Below, piece by piece: positions 52,462 through 62,022 of a stretch of 64,000 nt of DNA. Under the pieces are notes generated by a model, which was not told the DNA's origin, did not search any database, and saw nothing but the letters and a program-made list of their open reading frames with translations. This DNA comes from JARFQH01 sp041299015 (lineage in GTDB: Bacteria; Desulfobacterota; Desulfobacteria; Desulfobacterales; SG8-13). A program made the position numbers and the translations under genes. Position 1 is the first letter of the stretch; each line of letters starts with the position of its first letter. The stretch spans positions 1-64,000 of the forward strand of contig JBFYWB010000109.1 in NCBI GenBank assembly GCA_041299015.1. The letters run 5' to 3'.

Positions 52462-53799
52462 TCAGAACTGCTGCTCCTCGGTGGAACCCGAAAGGGCGCC
52501 GACCGATGTCGCCCCCTCGCTGACGGCATTCATCACGCGATCGAAATATCCGGTGCCGACGAACTTCTGATGCGTGGTTGCCGTGTAGCCGTCCTCTGCG
52601 CCGTGCTTGAATTCCTCCTGTTGGAAACGGGAGTAGGCGAGCATCCCCTCCTTGCGGTAACTCAGGGCCAGGTCGAACATCCCCATGTTGAGGGCATGGA
52701 AGCCGGCCAGGGTGACGAACTGGAATTTGTAGCCCATGGCCGCCAGTTCCCGCTGGAATTTGGCAATCGTGGCTTCGTCCAGGTTGGCTTTCCAATTGAA
52801 GGAAGGCGAGCAGTTGTAGGCCAGAAGTTTGCCCGGATACTCGGCATGGATTCCCTCGGCGAATCTGCGGGCCTGTTCCAGATCCGGGGTCGAGGTTTCA
52901 CACCAGAGCATATCGGCGTACGGGGCATATGCCCGAGCGCGGGCGATGGCGGCTTCCACCCCGCTGCGGACATAGAAAAACCCTTCGGCGGAGCGCGGCT
53001 GATCGAGGAGGAACGGCTTGTCCCGCTCGTCGATATCGCTGGTTGTCAGTCGGGCGGCATCGGCATCGGTACGGGCAATCAGCACCGTCGGCACGCCGCA
53101 GATATCCGCTGCCAGCCGTGCGGCGATCAACTTGGTGATGAACTCCTGGGTCGGAACCAGAACCTTGCCGCCGAGATGGCCGCATTTTTTGGCCGAAGCC
53201 AGCTGATCTTCGAAGTGGACCCCGGCCGCACCGGCCGCGATCATCATCTTCATCAATTCGAAAGCATTCAAGGGCCCGCCGAACCCGGCCTCCGCATCGG
53301 CCACGATTGGTGCATACCAGTAAGGACCGTTTTTGCGGGCGTCGAGAACCTGTATCTGATCGGCTCGTCGCAGGGCGTTGTTGATTCGCTGGACCACGGC
53401 CGGCACGCTGTTGGACGGATAGAGGCTCTGGTCGGGATACATTTCTCCGGCGAGATTGGCATCGGCCGCCACCTGCCAGCCGCTCAGATAGATTGCCTTC
53501 AAACCGGCCTCTACCTGCTGCACGGCCTGGTTGCCGGTCAGGGCGCCGAGGGCGGCGACATACTCTTCGGTGGTCAACAGGTACCAGAGCCTTTTGGCAC
53601 CGACTTCGGCAAACGTGTGGTTGACGTGCAGCGTTCCGCGCAGCTTCAGCACCTCTTCCGTGGTGTACGGCCGAACGATTCCCGCCCAGCGGGGGTCTTT
53701 TTCCCAACTCTCCGCAAGGTCGGCGACCTCGTCGGGAAATATCCAATGGCAGGAAAGCCGATGACACAACTCGGCTGCGGTTTCTTCGACTGTTTTCAT
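52462..53799 (-). CDS. aceA: AceA, isocitrate lyase
   Basis: Splits isocitrate into glyoxylate and succinate, the first enzyme of the glyoxylate shunt. The 445-residue sequence has the active-site KKCGHLGGKVLVPTQEF with Cys206, PIVADAEAGFGGPLNAFELM, and CETSTPDLEQARRFAEGI and YNCSPSFNWKANLDE further on. The ATG at 53797-53799 follows AGGAGGG; a longer frame adds 17 non-conserved residues. It lies downstream of aceB, with a 151-base gap, and AcpH comes next. Confidence 0.96.
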   Translation of the reverse strand: MKTVEETAAELCHRLSCHWIFPDEVADLAESWEKDPRWAGIVRPYTTEEVLKLRGTLHVNHTFAEVGAKRLWYLLTTEEYVAALGALTGNQAVQQVEAGLKAIYLSGWQVAADANLAGEMYPDQSLYPSNSVPAVVQRINNALRRADQIQVLDARKNGPYWYAPIVADAEAGFGGPLNAFELMKMMIAAGAAGVHFEDQLASAKKCGHLGGKVLVPTQEFITKLIAARLAADICGVPTVLIARTDADAARLTTSDIDERDKPFLLDQPRSAEGFFYVRSGVEAAIARARAYAPYADMLWCETSTPDLEQARRFAEGIHAEYPGKLLAYNCSPSFNWKANLDEATIAKFQRELAAMGYKFQFVTLAGFHALNMGMFDLALSYRKEGMLAYSRFQQEEFKHGAEDGYTATTHQKFVGTGYFDRVMNAVSEGATSVGALSGSTEEQQF

Positions 53800-53950
53800 T
53801 TTTCCCTCCTCACGCTCGGTTAAAAAAGGCCCCTTCCGGGTCGATAGCATGGTCTGCGGCTCATCGCCGACGGGCGCGGTAAGCCGTTCCGGTCAGACAG
53901 GATCCGCCTGCGACCGCAAAGCGGTGCTGATGATCCAGGTTCGCGGGCGA

Positions 53951-55549
53951 TCAATCGAGATAATCGTAGGCGCGCAGGGTCAGGAATTCTTCCAGTTCGT
54001 CGTTGGTGATGATCTCATCGAAGAGTCGCGCCGCCAGGTCATATCGGACCGTTTCGAACTGCCGTTCGCCAACCTCGCTCCTGATATTCGCCATCTCCTG
54101 CTCTAAAACCCTGCGGAACATATTCAGGTCGACCTTGCGACCGTCGCTCAATACGCCGCGCGGGTGGTGGATCCACTGCCAGACCTGGGTACGGGATATT
54201 TCCGCCGTGGCGGCGTCCTCCATCAGGTTGTAAAGCGGCACACACCCCAACCCGCTGAGCCAGTTGGCCATGTACTGGATACCGACGCTCACGTTGGTGC
54301 GCAGACCCTCCGCGGTGATCGTTCCGGAGGGCAGCCGCAGCAAGTCGGCGGCCGTGACGTGCACGTCCTCGCGCAGCTTGTCGATCTGATTCGGCGCGGG
54401 CATGGCCTTGTCGAACTCTTCGCGGGCAATGTGCACCAGACCGGGATGGGCCACCCAGGTGCCGTCGTGGCCGTCGGTGGCCTCGCGGGTCTTGTCGTCG
54501 CGGACGCGTTTCAGGGCGGCCCGGTTTTGAACCGGGTCGTTCTTGATCGGAATTTGGGCGGCCATGCCGCCCATTGCGTGAGCGCCGCGGCGGTGACAGG
54601 TCTTGATGGCCAGCAGGGAATAGGCGTGCATGCAGTGCCGCGTCATGGTGATCTGGGCCCGATCGGGGAAGATATAACCGGGAACGTCCCTAAACCGTTT
54701 CATAAAACTAAAGATGTAATCCCAGCGGCCACAGTTCAGACCGGCGGCGTGCTCCCGCAGTTCATACAGGATTTCATCCATTTCGAAGGCCGCCAGAATG
54801 GTTTCGATCAACACGGTGGCCTTGATGGATCCCCTGGGAATATCGAGCAGCTGCTGAGCGTGGACGAAGACGTCGTTCCACAGCCGGGCCTCCAGATGAC
54901 TCTCCATTTTGGGCAGATAGAAATAGGGGCCGGTGCCCTTTGACAGCTGCTGGCGGGCGTTGTGAAAGAAGAAGAGGCCGAAATCGAAAAGGCTGCCGGA
55001 AATCGGCCGGCCGTCGACGAGGACGTGTTTTTCCGCCAGGTGCCACCCCCGTGGACGCATGATGAGGGTGGCAACGCGGTCGGCCAGACGATAGGATTTC
55101 CCCTCCGGGCTGAAGAAGGCAATGTTGCCATCGACCGCATCGCGGAGGTTGATCTGCCCCTGGATGGTGGCTTCCCAGGTAGGGGCGTGGGAATCCTCGA
55201 AATCGGCCATATAGGTGGCGGCTCCGGAATTGAGTGCATTGATGACCATTTTGCGGTCGACCGGACCGGTGATTTCCACCCGTCGGTCTCTCAGATCGTC
55301 GGGGACCGGTTCGATCTTCCAGTCACCTTCGCGGATGGGCCGTGTTTCCGGTAGAAAATCCGGCAGCTTGCCGGCGTTGATCTCGGACTGGACCTGCTGG
55401 CGACGTTCGAGCAGTTCCCTGCGGCGGGCGTCGAACTGGCGGGCCAGGCCGCCGACAAAGGCCAGGGCCTCGGGAGTAAGAATCCGGTAAAACTCTGCCG
55501 ACACGGGGGCGGTGACTTCGATTCCGGCGACGGCGCCTTGCTTGTTCAT
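53951..55549 (-). CDS. aceB: AceB, malate synthase A
   Basis: Condenses glyoxylate with acetyl-CoA to malate. The 532-residue enzyme matches the AceB (isoform A) length. Diagnostic pieces: GAATYMADFEDSHAPTWEA, ATLIMRPRGWHLAEKHVLVD, FYLPKMESHLEARLWND, FEMDEILYELREHAAGLNCG and GTWVAHPGLVHIA. GGGAGGTTCAG precedes the ATG. It sits between aceK (upstream) and aceA (downstream) on the minus strand, so the shunt and its control are transcribed together or in close order. Confidence 0.97.
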   Translation of the reverse strand: MNKQGAVAGIEVTAPVSAEFYRILTPEALAFVGGLARQFDARRRELLERRQQVQSEINAGKLPDFLPETRPIREGDWKIEPVPDDLRDRRVEITGPVDRKMVINALNSGAATYMADFEDSHAPTWEATIQGQINLRDAVDGNIAFFSPEGKSYRLADRVATLIMRPRGWHLAEKHVLVDGRPISGSLFDFGLFFFHNARQQLSKGTGPYFYLPKMESHLEARLWNDVFVHAQQLLDIPRGSIKATVLIETILAAFEMDEILYELREHAAGLNCGRWDYIFSFMKRFRDVPGYIFPDRAQITMTRHCMHAYSLLAIKTCHRRGAHAMGGMAAQIPIKNDPVQNRAALKRVRDDKTREATDGHDGTWVAHPGLVHIAREEFDKAMPAPNQIDKLREDVHVTAADLLRLPSGTITAEGLRTNVSVGIQYMANWLSGLGCVPLYNLMEDAATAEISRTQVWQWIHHPRGVLSDGRKVDLNMFRRVLEQEMANIRSEVGERQFETVRYDLAARLFDEIITNDELEEFLTLRAYDYLD

Positions 55550-55683
55550 CTGAACCTCCCGTTTTCAAAATTTCGATTTAACCTTAAATATTTTTTCACC
55601 AATGTAAAGACAATTCAGCGCATCTGTCTCGACCGCAACCGCCGCCGCTATGGGCAGAGCAAAAGTGCGTCAAAGATCCCTAA

Positions 55684-55753
55684 AGAAAAGGGCGGTGCCG
55701 GAAAGCCAAATTGCCGGGTGCCCTTATGCCAATCCGCTTGAGAAACACCGCCC
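55684..55753 (-). terminator. Probable terminator or attenuator after aceK
   Basis: On the minus strand GGGCGGTG (55753-55746) pairs with CACCGCCC (55697-55690), eight base pairs around a 48-base loop that can itself pair, and TTTTCTTT follows. It lies right after the aceK stop, so it could separate aceK expression from aceB-aceA, as a partial terminator. The long loop lowers confidence. Confidence 0.45.
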
Positions 55754-55775
55754 GGAATATTTCCTTTTGGAAGGC

Positions 55776-57506
55776 TCACGCCAGGCGGTAGGGCGGCAGG
55801 TAGGGCAAGACATCGATGATCTCTCCGCTGCGGATGGCCGCTTGGGTCTTTTGCCAGAATTCCAAGCCGAAGAGATCGGCGTGGTGCTTGGTGAACACGC
55901 CCTGCAAATGGGGCGCCAAACCCAGAAATCGCGGGAACTCTTCGGGGAAGACGTCGTTGTCGTCGACGAAAAACCAGGGCTCACTGTCCAGCTCATCTTC
56001 GACGGAGCGCGCGCGGGGCAGTTTCCTAAAATGACAGTCGAGCAGCGGACACAATTCATCGTAGTCGTAGAAAACGACCCGCCCGTGGCGGGTCACCCCG
56101 AAATTCTTAAGCAGCATGTCGCCCGGGAAAATGTTGCTGACGGCCAGATCCTTGACGGCGTTGCCGTAGTCGATGACGGCAGCCTCGGCTGCTTGCGGCT
56201 CGGCTTCCGGCAGGTAAATGTCCAGGGGAGTGACCCGCCGTTCCACATAGGCATGCCGGAGAATAACCTCATCCTGAACGACCCGCACGGTTTCAGCGGC
56301 CTCGCGCAGCAGTTCATCGAGCAGTTCGTCTGAAAACCAGCAACGGTCGAACTTAAGGTATTCGAAAGCATGGGCCTCTACCAGACGACCGGCGCGATCG
56401 TGTTTGAACACGAGATCATATTTTTCCATCACCGCGCGGCGCGTGGTGTTTTTCGGATTGCGGAAACGGTCCCGGATCAATTTGATCACCAGATCATCCT
56501 GCGCCATGTTGAAGACGATCATGACCATGCCGCGCTGACCCGGGGAAAATACGAACCGCTCATTGGTGCACTCTTGAGTGTAACGGACGATGTCGCGGTA
56601 AAGCTCGGTCTTGCCGTGCTTGTTGTAGCCGATTGCGGTGTAGAGTTCGGCTCTGCGCTTGTGCGGGAGGATGCTCTTCAAAAAATGGGCCAGATCACAA
56701 GGCCGATCGGCGTAGACCAGAAAATAGGAACGGGTGAAGGAGAACAGGATGCTCAGGCTTTCCTCATCCAAAAGCACGGCATCGACGACGATGCCCCCCG
56801 ACGGGTGATGCAGTGCGATCGCCAGCGGCAGAGTGCCGGACGCCGTGACGATGCGGCCGACCCGGTAGGCGCCCTTGTTGCGGTAGAAGAGACTGTCGAA
56901 CACGTCGATGCGTTCGATCGTGACCCCCGCGCCCCGGGCTTCGAGCAGCGAGCGCAGGCGACGTGTGACCGCGATCGCCTGGGTGGCGGCATCCTTTAGC
57001 CGCGATCCGAAACCGCAGTCTTCCAAGACGGCACGAATCAAATCGACGGGTTTACCGTCCGGTAAATAGCTGCGGCACGCCTCCGGGGTGAACGCTGCGG
57101 GCGGCGTGTCGAAATCGGAGTCGACAAATTCGATCCGCGGATCGACACCGACCGTGGAAAAGATCCGGCGGGTAACGGAGTTGAAGAAGGTTTCGGCCAG
57201 TTCGCGATCATTCTGGCGGGAGATGCGCTCGGAGTAGACCGCCTTCATACCGGCCCAGGTCAGTTTGTCTTTAACGCCTTCTCCGAGCAGTCGCCGCGTG
57301 AAGGCCTCAGCCGTGTCCACCGACTGACGGTAAAGGTCCAATCGGTCGGTCGCATCGTCCTGGAGACCATGCCAATCCCGGATGAGGAACCGCTCCGCGG
57401 CGCGGCGGGTGATGTCCTTGAATGCGGCGTGAAAGACGTTGAATCTTTCCAGGATCGCCCGTGCCGCTGAATCGACAAGGCAACTATCGGAGAGAGGTGG
57501 TTTCAT
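55776..57506 (-). CDS. aceK: AceK, isocitrate dehydrogenase kinase/phosphatase
   Basis: AceK phosphorylates or dephosphorylates isocitrate dehydrogenase and so sets the split between the TCA cycle and the shunt. The 576-residue length equals the E. coli enzyme. Segments I recognise: SIRLYD-type YRQSVDTAEAFTRRLLGEGV, YADRPCDLAHFLKSILPHKR, TAIGYNKHGKTELYRDIVRY and GQRGMVMIVFNMAQDDLVIK, then VVFYDYDELCPLLDC. The gene comes first, before aceB and aceA, unlike the E. coli order aceB-aceA-aceK. A weak GGGAATCGGG stands before the ATG. Confidence 0.95.
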   Translation of the reverse strand: MKPPLSDSCLVDSAARAILERFNVFHAAFKDITRRAAERFLIRDWHGLQDDATDRLDLYRQSVDTAEAFTRRLLGEGVKDKLTWAGMKAVYSERISRQNDRELAETFFNSVTRRIFSTVGVDPRIEFVDSDFDTPPAAFTPEACRSYLPDGKPVDLIRAVLEDCGFGSRLKDAATQAIAVTRRLRSLLEARGAGVTIERIDVFDSLFYRNKGAYRVGRIVTASGTLPLAIALHHPSGGIVVDAVLLDEESLSILFSFTRSYFLVYADRPCDLAHFLKSILPHKRRAELYTAIGYNKHGKTELYRDIVRYTQECTNERFVFSPGQRGMVMIVFNMAQDDLVIKLIRDRFRNPKNTTRRAVMEKYDLVFKHDRAGRLVEAHAFEYLKFDRCWFSDELLDELLREAAETVRVVQDEVILRHAYVERRVTPLDIYLPEAEPQAAEAAVIDYGNAVKDLAVSNIFPGDMLLKNFGVTRHGRVVFYDYDELCPLLDCHFRKLPRARSVEDELDSEPWFFVDDNDVFPEEFPRFLGLAPHLQGVFTKHHADLFGLEFWQKTQAAIRSGEIIDVLPYLPPYRLA

Positions 57507-57621
57507 CCCGATTCCCGTGGGACCGTGTCGTAAAACGCCAAATTAAAAAATTGCGTCCGGTGCGATTCCCGTGCCTTCCGGCGTATTCGGAAATCACCGG
57601 CCATCCGCGAGTGCCGCCCGG

Positions 57622-58029
57622 TCAACAAGCGCCGTGCTTGCCGCCGCATCCGCAATCGCATCCGCATTCAGCGGCCGCTGCCATGGCGGTGATGATTTCG
57701 CGACCCTCGGACGCTTCAATTTTCTCGACACGCATCCTGAGATGAACCGCGGCCGTGTCATCGGTTGCCGTCCCGAAGGGCGGCCTCAGGTGTCCGAATG
57801 TCCGCGTCAGTTCGCCGCACCGGATGCTGATCAGGACCTCATCGCCGGCAGACTTGTCGGCCAATGCGTACTCAAAGGGCGTCAGGCCCGCGGTTCCCAG
57901 GCCGTAGACGAATGTCATGAGCTGCGGTCGTACCGTGATGTTCATCTCGGCCGCAGAGGTGCCTGCCTCGATGGCCAAGGTCACTTTTTTCAGGTGGTCG
58001 ATCTTTGGAGATGCCGCCGATTTATGCAT
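57622..58029 (-). CDS. FKBP-like protein with Cys-rich tail
   Basis: A 135-residue protein whose middle (PQLMTFVYGLGTAGLTPFEY then ALADKSAGDEVLISI) resembles the core of FKBP-type peptidyl-prolyl isomerases such as SlyD, but the flap and insert region are short or missing. It ends in ECGCDCGCGGKHGAC, a probable metal-binding tail like that of SlyD. A metallochaperone or a degenerate isomerase is possible. GAGGTATCGAC precedes the ATG. It is flanked by coaE upstream and aceK downstream on the same strand. Confidence 0.55.
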   Translation of the reverse strand: MHKSAASPKIDHLKKVTLAIEAGTSAAEMNITVRPQLMTFVYGLGTAGLTPFEYALADKSAGDEVLISIRCGELTRTFGHLRPPFGTATDDTAAVHLRMRVEKIEASEGREIITAMAAAAECGCDCGCGGKHGAC

Positions 58030-58170
58030 GTCGATACCTCGTGTGTCAGTTGACGTTGTCGCATTTTAAACCGCAAAATAGGGCGGCGGCCCTGGTTTGG
58101 CAACCCAGGAGACCTTCTGCGGTGTACGGGAAAGCTCAAGGCTGCGGCGCCGATTGACCGGCTTGCAGGG

Positions 58171-58782
58171 TCACGAGCGCCATGAGCGGCGCCGAAGATC
58201 CGCAAACACCTCCAATACCCGCTTGCGGGTGACGGACGGGTTGGCGCTGTTGTCGATGACAACCGTGGCGCGCCTCTTTTTCTCTTCGATCGGCATCTGC
58301 GAACGGATACGGGAGAGGCCTTCGGCCGCAGTGAGCCCATCCCGGCGCATCAGCCGCTCGAGCTGCACGGCTTCCGGGACATACACCACCATCACTTCAT
58401 CCAGACCGCGGTCCATGCCCGCTTCGATCAACAGCGGCACATCCAGAATCACGACGGCGCGGGGGCGGGTTTTTTCGATTTCTTCGCGCCGGCGTTTGAT
58501 TTCCGCCATCACGCACGGATGAACGATTCGATCGAGGTGCGCCCTCTGCCGCGCGTCGTTGAAAATGATCGTCCCCAGCTTCTTGCGGTCGATGTCGCCG
58601 TTCGGCAGCAGAACGTCCCTGCCGAAATGCGCCACAATCCGACACCAGGCCGGGCGCTCCTTGGCGACCATATTGCGGGCGATTTCGTCCGCATCGATCA
58701 CCGCGGCCCCGGCTTCCGCGAAAATGGCGCCAACCGTCGACTTGCCGGTCCCGATTCCACCTGTCAGCCCCGCAACAATCAT
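58171..58782 (-). CDS. coaE: CoaE, dephospho-CoA kinase
   Basis: Adds the 3' phosphate of coenzyme A. The 203-residue protein has the P-loop GLTGGIGTGKSTV (5-17), AAVIDADEIARNMVA, DRIVHPCVMAEIKRR and VVILDVPLLIEAGMDRGLDE, all family features. GGAGAAGCGG precedes the ATG. The genes at either side do not add to the assignment. Confidence 0.95.
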   Translation of the reverse strand: MIVAGLTGGIGTGKSTVGAIFAEAGAAVIDADEIARNMVAKERPAWCRIVAHFGRDVLLPNGDIDRKKLGTIIFNDARQRAHLDRIVHPCVMAEIKRRREEIEKTRPRAVVILDVPLLIEAGMDRGLDEVMVVYVPEAVQLERLMRRDGLTAAEGLSRIRSQMPIEEKKRRATVVIDNSANPSVTRKRVLEVFADLRRRSWRS

Positions 58783-59060
58783 CCGCTTCTCCGATACGCG
58801 CTGCCCGAGAGCTTTTGATTTTCTTCAGCGCCCGGCCGCGGCCTGTTCGTTCAAATCGATTGTGGGTCGACTTCCGGAAAGCCGAGCTTAACGATTCGGA
58901 TGAAAAAGGACAACCCCTATCTGAGCCGTCCGATTATGCTTGACAGCGGGCGGACATGTTTTTAGATAATCCACCCAAAGGGCTCACTCAAAAAAGGCGT
59001 GATTCATTTTTTACGTGACCCGGTGGACTGCACCGATCACCGGTCGAGGGAGGATTGAGA

Positions 59061-60668
59061 ATGCCGGGATTCGCCTACCAGGAGATGTTTCCATTGGCTC
59101 AAGACACCGCCGAATACCGCCGGTTGACCGCCGATCATGTCGCCGGAGCGACTTTCGAAGGACAAGAAATACTGAAAATCGCTCCGGCCGGTTTGACGCT
59201 GCTGGCCGAGCGGGCCTTCACCGATGTGGCCCACCTGCTAAGGCCGACGCATCTGAAACTGCTGGCGAAGATTCTGAAGGATCCGGAAGCGTCGGACAAC
59301 GACCGCTACGTGGCCCTGGAAATGATCAAAAATGCCGTGATATCCGCCGACGGCATCTTTCCCATGTGCCAGGACACCGGCACCGCCGTCATCATCGGGA
59401 AAAAAGGGCAACAGGTCTGGACCGGCGGTGATGATGAGCGGGCTCTTGCCGAAGGCGTGTTCAACGCCTACACCCGCAACAACTTGCGCTACTCCCAGAA
59501 CGCAGCGCTCAGCATGTTCGAAGAGAAGAATACCGGCTGCAACCTGCCGGCCCAAATCGAGCTTTACGCCGTGCCGGGCAAGGCCTGCAAATTCCTGTTC
59601 ATCGCCAAGGGCGGCGGTTCGGCCAACAAGACCTATCTCTACCAGGAAACCAAGGCGACGCTGACCCCGGAGAAACTGGTCGACTTTCTGCAGGCCAAGA
59701 TGAAGTCGCTCGGTACGGCCGCCTGTCCGCCTTATCACCTGGCGTTCGCGGTCGGCGGGACTTCGGCCGAAGCCAATTTGAAGACCGTGAAGTTGGCTTC
59801 GGCCGGATACCTGGACGGTCTGCCCGCAGCCGGCAGCCCCACCGGACATGCCTTTCGCGACACAGCGCTTGAGGCGCGGTTGCTGCAATTGTCGCGCGAG
59901 CTGGGCATCGGCGCCCAGTTCGGTGGCAAGTATTTCTGTCATGACGTGCGCGTCGTTCGCCTGCCGCGGCACGGTGCGTCCTGTCCCATCGGCATGGGGG
60001 TCAGCTGCAGCGCCGACCGCAACATCAAGGCCAGGATAACCGCAGAAGGGATATATCTGGAGCGGTTGGAGACCGATCCGGCGCGCTATCTTCCGGAACC
60101 CGCCGCAACGGTCACCGATGGGGTGCGGATCGATCTGGACCGACCCATGGATGAGATCCGGGCCGATTTGAGCCGATATCCCGTGTCCACACGGCTGCTT
60201 CTGAACGGCAAGATCGTTGTGGCCCGGGATATTGCGCATGCGCGGCTCAGCGAACGGCTTCGAAAAGGGGAAGGGCTGCCGCAGTACCTCAAGGACCGCA
60301 TCATTTACTATGCCGGCCCGGCCAAGACGCCGCCGGGTCATGCATCGGGTTCCTTCGGGCCGACCACCGCCGGTCGCATGGATTCTTACGTGCCGGTGTT
60401 CCAGGAACAGGGGGCTTCCCTGGTGATGTTGGCCAAGGGTAACCGGTCGAAAGTGGTAACCGAGTCGAGCAAAAAATACGGCGGCTACTACCTCGGGTCG
60501 ATCGGCGGCCCGGCGGCGCGGTTGGGCAAGGAGTGCATTACGGCGGTTGACATCATCGCCTACCCGGAACTCGGCATGGAAGCCGTTTATCAGATCTCCG
60601 TCAAAGATTTTCCGGCGTTTATCATCGTGGACGACAAAGGCAATGATTTTTTCGAGGGGCTGCTTTAG
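59061..60668 (+). CDS. fumA: Class I fumarate hydratase
   Basis: An oxygen-labile [4Fe-4S] fumarase that interconverts fumarate and malate. The 535-residue single-chain protein joins the alpha-like (N-terminal) and beta-like (C-terminal) fumerase domains. Pieces: FPMCQDTGTAVIIGKKGQ, EEKNTGCNLPAQIELYAVPG, IGMGVSCSADRNIKARI, then GSFGPTTAGRMDSYVPVFQE and GNRSKVVTESSKKYGGYY. Cysteines in the cluster positions are kept. I use the ATG at 59061, preceded by GGGAGGATTGAGA; a TTG six bases earlier is less likely. Adjacent to an aceK-aceB-aceA shunt cluster. Confidence 0.95.
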   Translation: MPGFAYQEMFPLAQDTAEYRRLTADHVAGATFEGQEILKIAPAGLTLLAERAFTDVAHLLRPTHLKLLAKILKDPEASDNDRYVALEMIKNAVISADGIFPMCQDTGTAVIIGKKGQQVWTGGDDERALAEGVFNAYTRNNLRYSQNAALSMFEEKNTGCNLPAQIELYAVPGKACKFLFIAKGGGSANKTYLYQETKATLTPEKLVDFLQAKMKSLGTAACPPYHLAFAVGGTSAEANLKTVKLASAGYLDGLPAAGSPTGHAFRDTALEARLLQLSRELGIGAQFGGKYFCHDVRVVRLPRHGASCPIGMGVSCSADRNIKARITAEGIYLERLETDPARYLPEPAATVTDGVRIDLDRPMDEIRADLSRYPVSTRLLLNGKIVVARDIAHARLSERLRKGEGLPQYLKDRIIYYAGPAKTPPGHASGSFGPTTAGRMDSYVPVFQEQGASLVMLAKGNRSKVVTESSKKYGGYYLGSIGGPAARLGKECITAVDIIAYPELGMEAVYQISVKDFPAFIIVDDKGNDFFEGLL

Positions 60669-60725
60669 GCGGCAGAACCCGTTGTCCTTCCTGAGGCGGC
60701 CGGCTCAGCCGAGCCGCGCGCGTCC

Positions 60726-61310
60726 TTACCCGTCCAGCATCGTTTGACCCGACATGGAATTGAACCATTCCCACAACTCCGCCATTTCCTTTTTGTGGTC
60801 TTTTTCCACCTGCTGGAAATAGCGGGCGTTCTGGATGGCAATGCCCCCCTGTTCGGCCAAGGCGGTGATGAACTCCACTTCCCGGTAACTGAACTCACGG
60901 GGTTTGCCGTCGTACAGACGCAGAATACCGATGAGTTCGTTGCGCAGCACAATCGGCACGGAGAGGATGGCCTTGATGCCCTCTTTTTTACAGGCCTCCG
61001 GATATTGCAGCTGACATTCGTCTTCAATGTTCTCGATGATCGCCGGGTGCTTGGTCTCCACGGCGTCGGGCATGCTCTTGTCGGCCAGGATGGGTCCCTT
61101 GTTGATGAATTCATCGCTCAGATTGCGATGCGCAATGACTTCCAGCCGGTTGGCCTTCTTGTTGAGCAGGCTGATGACGCCGGCTTTCAACTTGAGGGCT
61201 TCGATCGAGTTTTTCAAGATCAGGTCCAGGACTTCCTTGAGGTCCAAACTGGAGCTGATGGTCTTGCTGACTTTGACAAATGTTGAAAAGAAACTGTCTT
61301 CGCGTGCCAT
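60726..61310 (-). CDS. GAF-domain protein
   Basis: A 194-residue protein made almost only of a GAF sensor domain (about 10-165): SSLDLKEVLDLILKNSIEAL, AGVISLLNKKANRLEVIAHR, KHPAIIENIEDECQLQY and SVPIVLRNELIGILRLYDGK. A short helical tail (KDHKKEMAELWEWFNSMSG) follows. No output domain is present, so it might act by binding a partner. The ATG at 61308-61310 has GGAGGGC upstream. It lies 124 bases downstream of the ferritin-like gene, same strand. Confidence 0.86.
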   Translation of the reverse strand: MAREDSFFSTFVKVSKTISSSLDLKEVLDLILKNSIEALKLKAGVISLLNKKANRLEVIAHRNLSDEFINKGPILADKSMPDAVETKHPAIIENIEDECQLQYPEACKKEGIKAILSVPIVLRNELIGILRLYDGKPREFSYREVEFITALAEQGGIAIQNARYFQQVEKDHKKEMAELWEWFNSMSGQTMLDG

Positions 61311-61434
61311 AACGCCCTCCTTTCGTCGGCAATGGAGATATTCCACCGCCGTAAATGGGTATGTCACCCTGATTTATGATCCCGGGGCAAGGATCTCTTG
61401 CAGGCGTGCGATCCGGCAAGGAAGCGTAAGACGA

Positions 61435-61965
61435 TCAGGCGCCGTCCAGATGGGGCTTCTCCATTTTCTGAAACCAGCCCTCGGGGTCTTTGAAGTATGC
61501 GAAGGTTTCTTCCAGTGACAACCGGTGTTCGCGCTCGATGCTCTCGAGCATGCCGTAAAATGTTTTTTCTTGCGGGTCTTCGACGTTTTGACGAAGTTTC
61601 TTGTAGAAGGCTTCGCCCTTGGCCTCGAACTCTATGGCGAATTTAACCGCTTCCAGGTCGTCCATATCGGTCTCGGTGGCGGTGTCGATCCCCTCGACCA
61701 CCGATTTGAGGACATCCTTGACCACTGTGTCCTTGACTTTCAAGGGCAGAGTTGCGGGCCACTTGCCCTCGCTGCTGAGCTTTTTGTGAAGCTCCTGGAT
61801 CCGGCTGTAATGTTCGGCTTCTTCGTCGGCCAGGGTCTGGAACATCTTGCGTCCCAGCGGGTCCTTGGTCCGTTGCGCATGTTTGCGATAGAACTCGCCT
61901 TCCCTTTTCTCATTGGTCAGCGCGACCTCCAAGGCTTCAATACGGTCTTCGGTCTTGGCACTCAT
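61435..61965 (-). CDS. Ferritin-like (rubrerythrin-type) diiron protein
   Basis: A 176-residue four-helix bundle with two diiron ligand sets: EKREGEFYRKHAQ plus DEEAEHYSRIQEL, and EFEAKGEAFYKKL plus SIEREHRLSLEE. No C-terminal rubredoxin domain is present, so this is an erythrin-like form, often protective against peroxide in anaerobes. GGAAAGGATCCTCACC precedes the ATG. The gene sits between a GAF protein and a redox-enzyme operon, which fits oxidative stress defence. Confidence 0.87.
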   Translation of the reverse strand: MSAKTEDRIEALEVALTNEKREGEFYRKHAQRTKDPLGRKMFQTLADEEAEHYSRIQELHKKLSSEGKWPATLPLKVKDTVVKDVLKSVVEGIDTATETDMDDLEAVKFAIEFEAKGEAFYKKLRQNVEDPQEKTFYGMLESIEREHRLSLEETFAYFKDPEGWFQKMEKPHLDGA

Positions 61966-62022
61966 GGTGAGGATCCTTTCCGTTGCAGGCTATTCAAGCA
62001 GGGTGACGACGAAGGTCGGACG

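Noticed and set aside
52570..53823. A 417-codon plus-strand frame across aceA
   Set aside because: It is antisense to aceA, whose active site is intact.
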